A program made the translations under genes and the position numbers. Below, piece by piece: positions 5,404 through 6,810 of a DNA stretch of 6,810 nt. Within the stretch, counting starts at the first letter, position 1. Each line of letters opens with the position of its first letter. Under the pieces are notes generated by a model that saw nothing but the letters and a program-made list of their open reading frames with translations, was not told where the DNA came from and made no database searches. The stretch spans positions 1-6,810 of the forward strand of contig CAMWXM010000160.1 of NCBI GenBank assembly GCA_947178195.1, read 5' to 3'. This stretch comes from an uncultured Ruminococcus sp. GTDB taxonomy: Bacteria > Bacillota > Clostridia > Oscillospirales > Ruminococcaceae.

Positions 5404-6612
5404 ATGGTAAAAGGAAGATTGCAAACTAAAAAAGGCTACTATTATGCTATATTAACATATAAAAAGGCGAATGGAAAAAGAAAAGAGATTTGGCGGGCTA
5501 CAGGTGTAAAGACTTATGAAAACAAAAAGAAAGCAGAATTAATTTGTGAAGAATATCGTGAACAATTAGCCGTTGAGCTTAGATTATTATCAACTAATAG
5601 CAATTACATAATTAAAGATAGATTTCAAAAGTTTCTATTAAATCATGATGATAAAACTTTATTCGGCGATTATATGGAGAAATGGTTGGAGGTGATTGCA
5701 AATAATATTGAAAGCTCAACATATAGTGCGTATCAATATAATGTTGTAAAACGAATAAAACCATATTTTAATAATTTAAAGATTAAACTTACAAAAATAA
5801 CAGCTATGGATTTATCATCGTTTTATTCATATTGTCTTAGTGATGTAAAAGCTAACACTGTAAAACATTATCATGCAATCATTCATCAAGCATTAAAATT
5901 TGCATTTGAAAATGATTTAGTTGCATTCAATATCGCGGAAAAAGTAAGATTGCCCAAAGTTAAAGAATTTATTGGGCAGTATTATAATAAAGAAGAACTT
6001 ATAAAACTTTTTGAATATGTAAGAGGTAAACGAATTGAATTTGCCGTTTTAATGGCTACGTATTACGGGTTAAGGAGAAGCGAAATTGTAGGGTTAAAAT
6101 GGACAGCAATCGATTTTGCTTATAAGACAATTTCTATAAGGCATACTGTAACCGAGTATTCCACTAATGGGAAGCTTATAAGAGAAGGTAAAGATAGAGC
6201 AAAAACTAAAAAGAGTATAAGAACACTGCCGCTGATTCCTGTTATAGAAATATACCTATTAAATTTAAAAGAAGTCCAGGAACAAAACAAATTTGATTAT
6301 GGTAATAAATATTGTACAGATTATGCAGATTATATATATGTAAATCAATTTGGGGAACTAATAAAACCTGGCTACATTACTCAAAACTTTCATAGGATTT
6401 TAAAAGATTCTGCACTGAGGATTATTAGATTTCAGGATCTAAGGCACAGTTGTGCAACGTTGTTGCGACATCAAGGTGCGAGAATGGAAGATGTACAGAA
6501 ATGGCTTGGACATTCAAGTATAAATACTACAGAAAAAATTTATTCTCACTTTGAAAATTGGGAACATTTGAAAACGGCGAAGTTGGTAGAGGAAGCTCTG
6601 AAACCTTTATAA
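5404..6612 (+). CDS. int: Tyrosine site-specific integrase
   Basis: The 402-residue protein has the three parts of phage/ICE integrases: an N-terminal arm-binding AP2-like domain (about 1-55, with YYYAILTYK), a helical core-binding domain (about 84-185) and a catalytic domain (about 195-390). Catalytic residues visible are Arg224 (GLRRSE), a hairpin Lys (269 or 270, TKKS), Arg347 (DLRHS), His370 (WLGHS) and nucleophile Tyr380 (KIYSHF). The first His of the HxxR box is Gln344 (FQDLRH), a substitution that may lower activity without abolishing it. It would recombine the tRNA-Leu site beside it to integrate the element, and with a missing partner excise it. AGGAGA at 5392-5397 supports ATG 5404. 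Full family length; no damage seen. Confidence 0.93.
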   Translation: MVKGRLQTKKGYYYAILTYKKANGKRKEIWRATGVKTYENKKKAELICEEYREQLAVELRLLSTNSNYIIKDRFQKFLLNHDDKTLFGDYMEKWLEVIANNIESSTYSAYQYNVVKRIKPYFNNLKIKLTKITAMDLSSFYSYCLSDVKANTVKHYHAIIHQALKFAFENDLVAFNIAEKVRLPKVKEFIGQYYNKEELIKLFEYVRGKRIEFAVLMATYYGLRRSEIVGLKWTAIDFAYKTISIRHTVTEYSTNGKLIREGKDRAKTKKSIRTLPLIPVIEIYLLNLKEVQEQNKFDYGNKYCTDYADYIYVNQFGELIKPGYITQNFHRILKDSALRIIRFQDLRHSCATLLRHQGARMEDVQKWLGHSSINTTEKIYSHFENWEHLKTAKLVEEALKPL

Positions 6613-6642
6613 ACCCAAAAAGTAAACAATAACTTACATGAT

Positions 6643-6660
6643 TTAAAATCCAGTGGTAGT
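6643..6660 (+). repeat. Short inverted tRNA-Leu-like fragment inside the right end
   Basis: AAAATCCAGTGGTAGT (6645-6660) matches the anticodon-stem to variable-arm part of the left tRNA copy (complement of 35-50) at 15 of 16 bases, in the opposite orientation. With the preceding TT it reads like a Leu(UAA) anticodon loop. It may be a relic of another attachment site. Confidence 0.45.
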
Positions 6661-6690
6661 TACGCACTTTTTTTGAGATAATCAAAATAA

Positions 6691-6710
6691 TGCGAGAAAA
6701 AATGCGAGAA
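6691..6710 (+). repeat. TGCGAGAA tandem pair, right end (possible integrase arm site)
   Basis: Two TGCGAGAA units, 12 bp apart, lie between the integrase stop and the right attachment site, matching the pair at 191-210 in sequence and orientation. The pair fits the arm region of an attachment site; the function is inferred from position. Confidence 0.45.
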
Positions 6711-6722
6711 TTTTGAAATATG

Positions 6723-6767
6723 AAAATGCCCAAAAATGAGCAATTTTTGCTTATTTTTGGGCATTTT
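6723..6767. terminator. Hairpin terminator between integrase and tRNA
   Basis: A 21-bp stem (6723-6743 with 6747-6767) with a single G-T pair and a 3-nt loop lies between the convergent integrase and tRNA genes. Runs of A and T flank the GCCC/GGGC core on both sides. It directly abuts the encoded CCA of the tRNA and could end transcription of both genes. It belongs to the element, so integration supplies the tRNA with this terminator. Confidence 0.8.
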
Positions 6768-6810
6768 TGGTGCCGCTGATCGGGGTCGAACCGATACGGT
6801 ATCACTACCA
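6768..6810 (-). tRNA. tRNA-Leu, 3' part only; right attachment site
   Basis: On the minus strand this reads variable arm, T arm with loop TTCGACC, acceptor strand CAGCGGC, discriminator A and encoded CCA (6768-6770). The 5' half, including the anticodon, would lie to the right of the window, so the anticodon CAA is taken from the left copy. The acceptor strand differs from the left copy by one base (6776; tRNA position 68 is G here and C on the left). Being beside the integrase, this copy should complete the functional tRNA. Confidence 0.8.

Larger units (their letters stand above)
1..6810. mobile_element. tRNA-Leu-integrated defence island carrying a tyrosine integrase
   Basis: Both ends carry the 3' part of a tRNA-Leu gene in direct orientation, and a tyrosine integrase lies just inside the right end. 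That is the usual layout of an element integrated at the 3' end of a tRNA gene. Between the ends are two operons of defence-like genes, each headed by a homologous leader. No excisionase, relaxase, replication protein, terminase or capsid gene is visible, so excision and transfer would need help from elsewhere or proteins not recognised here. Boundaries are inferred from the repeats; chromosomal flanks are not in the window. Confidence 0.8.

Noticed and set aside
6527..6805. 92-codon minus-strand frame at the right end
   Set aside because: It runs through the tRNA end, the terminator hairpin and the integrase 3' end; it is a shadow frame.

Overview
The window is a compact integrative island of about 6.8 kb, AT-rich, with Clostridia/Firmicutes-style signals: strong AGGAGG-type ribosome binding sites, near-consensus sigma-A promoters and a tRNA with encoded CCA. 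It is bounded by two direct copies of the 3' part of a tRNA-Leu gene on the minus strand (1-55 and 6768-6810; 41 of 42 shared bases identical). The left copy shows the CAA anticodon and is a displaced fragment. The right copy should be the 3' end of the functional tRNA, whose 5' half lies beyond the window. A tyrosine integrase (5404-6612) sits next to the right end, as expected for a tRNA-targeted element. No excisionase, replication, conjugation or phage structural gene is visible, so the element is an integrase plus cargo.

The cargo is two cassettes of the same layout. Each starts with a diverged copy of a leader of about 250 bp (about 175-440 and 2931-3190), then a 17-bp-spaced promoter at the same place in the alignment, then an operon, then a strong hairpin. 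The two leaders share RNA stem-loops whose differences preserve pairing on the plus strand only. This points to a small structured RNA encoded upstream of each cassette, rather than to a DNA-level repeat alone.

Cassette 1 (587-2685) encodes a thymidylate-kinase-like P-loop kinase, a protein with two nucleoside 2-deoxyribosyltransferase-like domains (the second lacking the catalytic Glu), and a Cys4 uracil-DNA-glycosylase-superfamily protein. The genes are packed with a 1-nt gap and an 8-nt overlap. All three families act on deoxynucleotides or on the base-sugar bond. I do not recognise the combination as a named system; a base- or nucleotide-targeting anti-phage function is an inference.

Cassette 2 (3237-5269) encodes an AbiH-family abortive-infection protein with SIR2-reminiscent motifs and a protein ending in a HEPN-type R-x4-H motif, a likely ribonuclease. 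Two gene relics, an N-terminal DUF4062-like fragment at 451-612 and a zinc-ribbon fragment at 2826-2906, lie at cassette edges and suggest cargo turnover. The reading I favour is a tRNA-Leu-integrated defence island with exchangeable, leader-headed modules.
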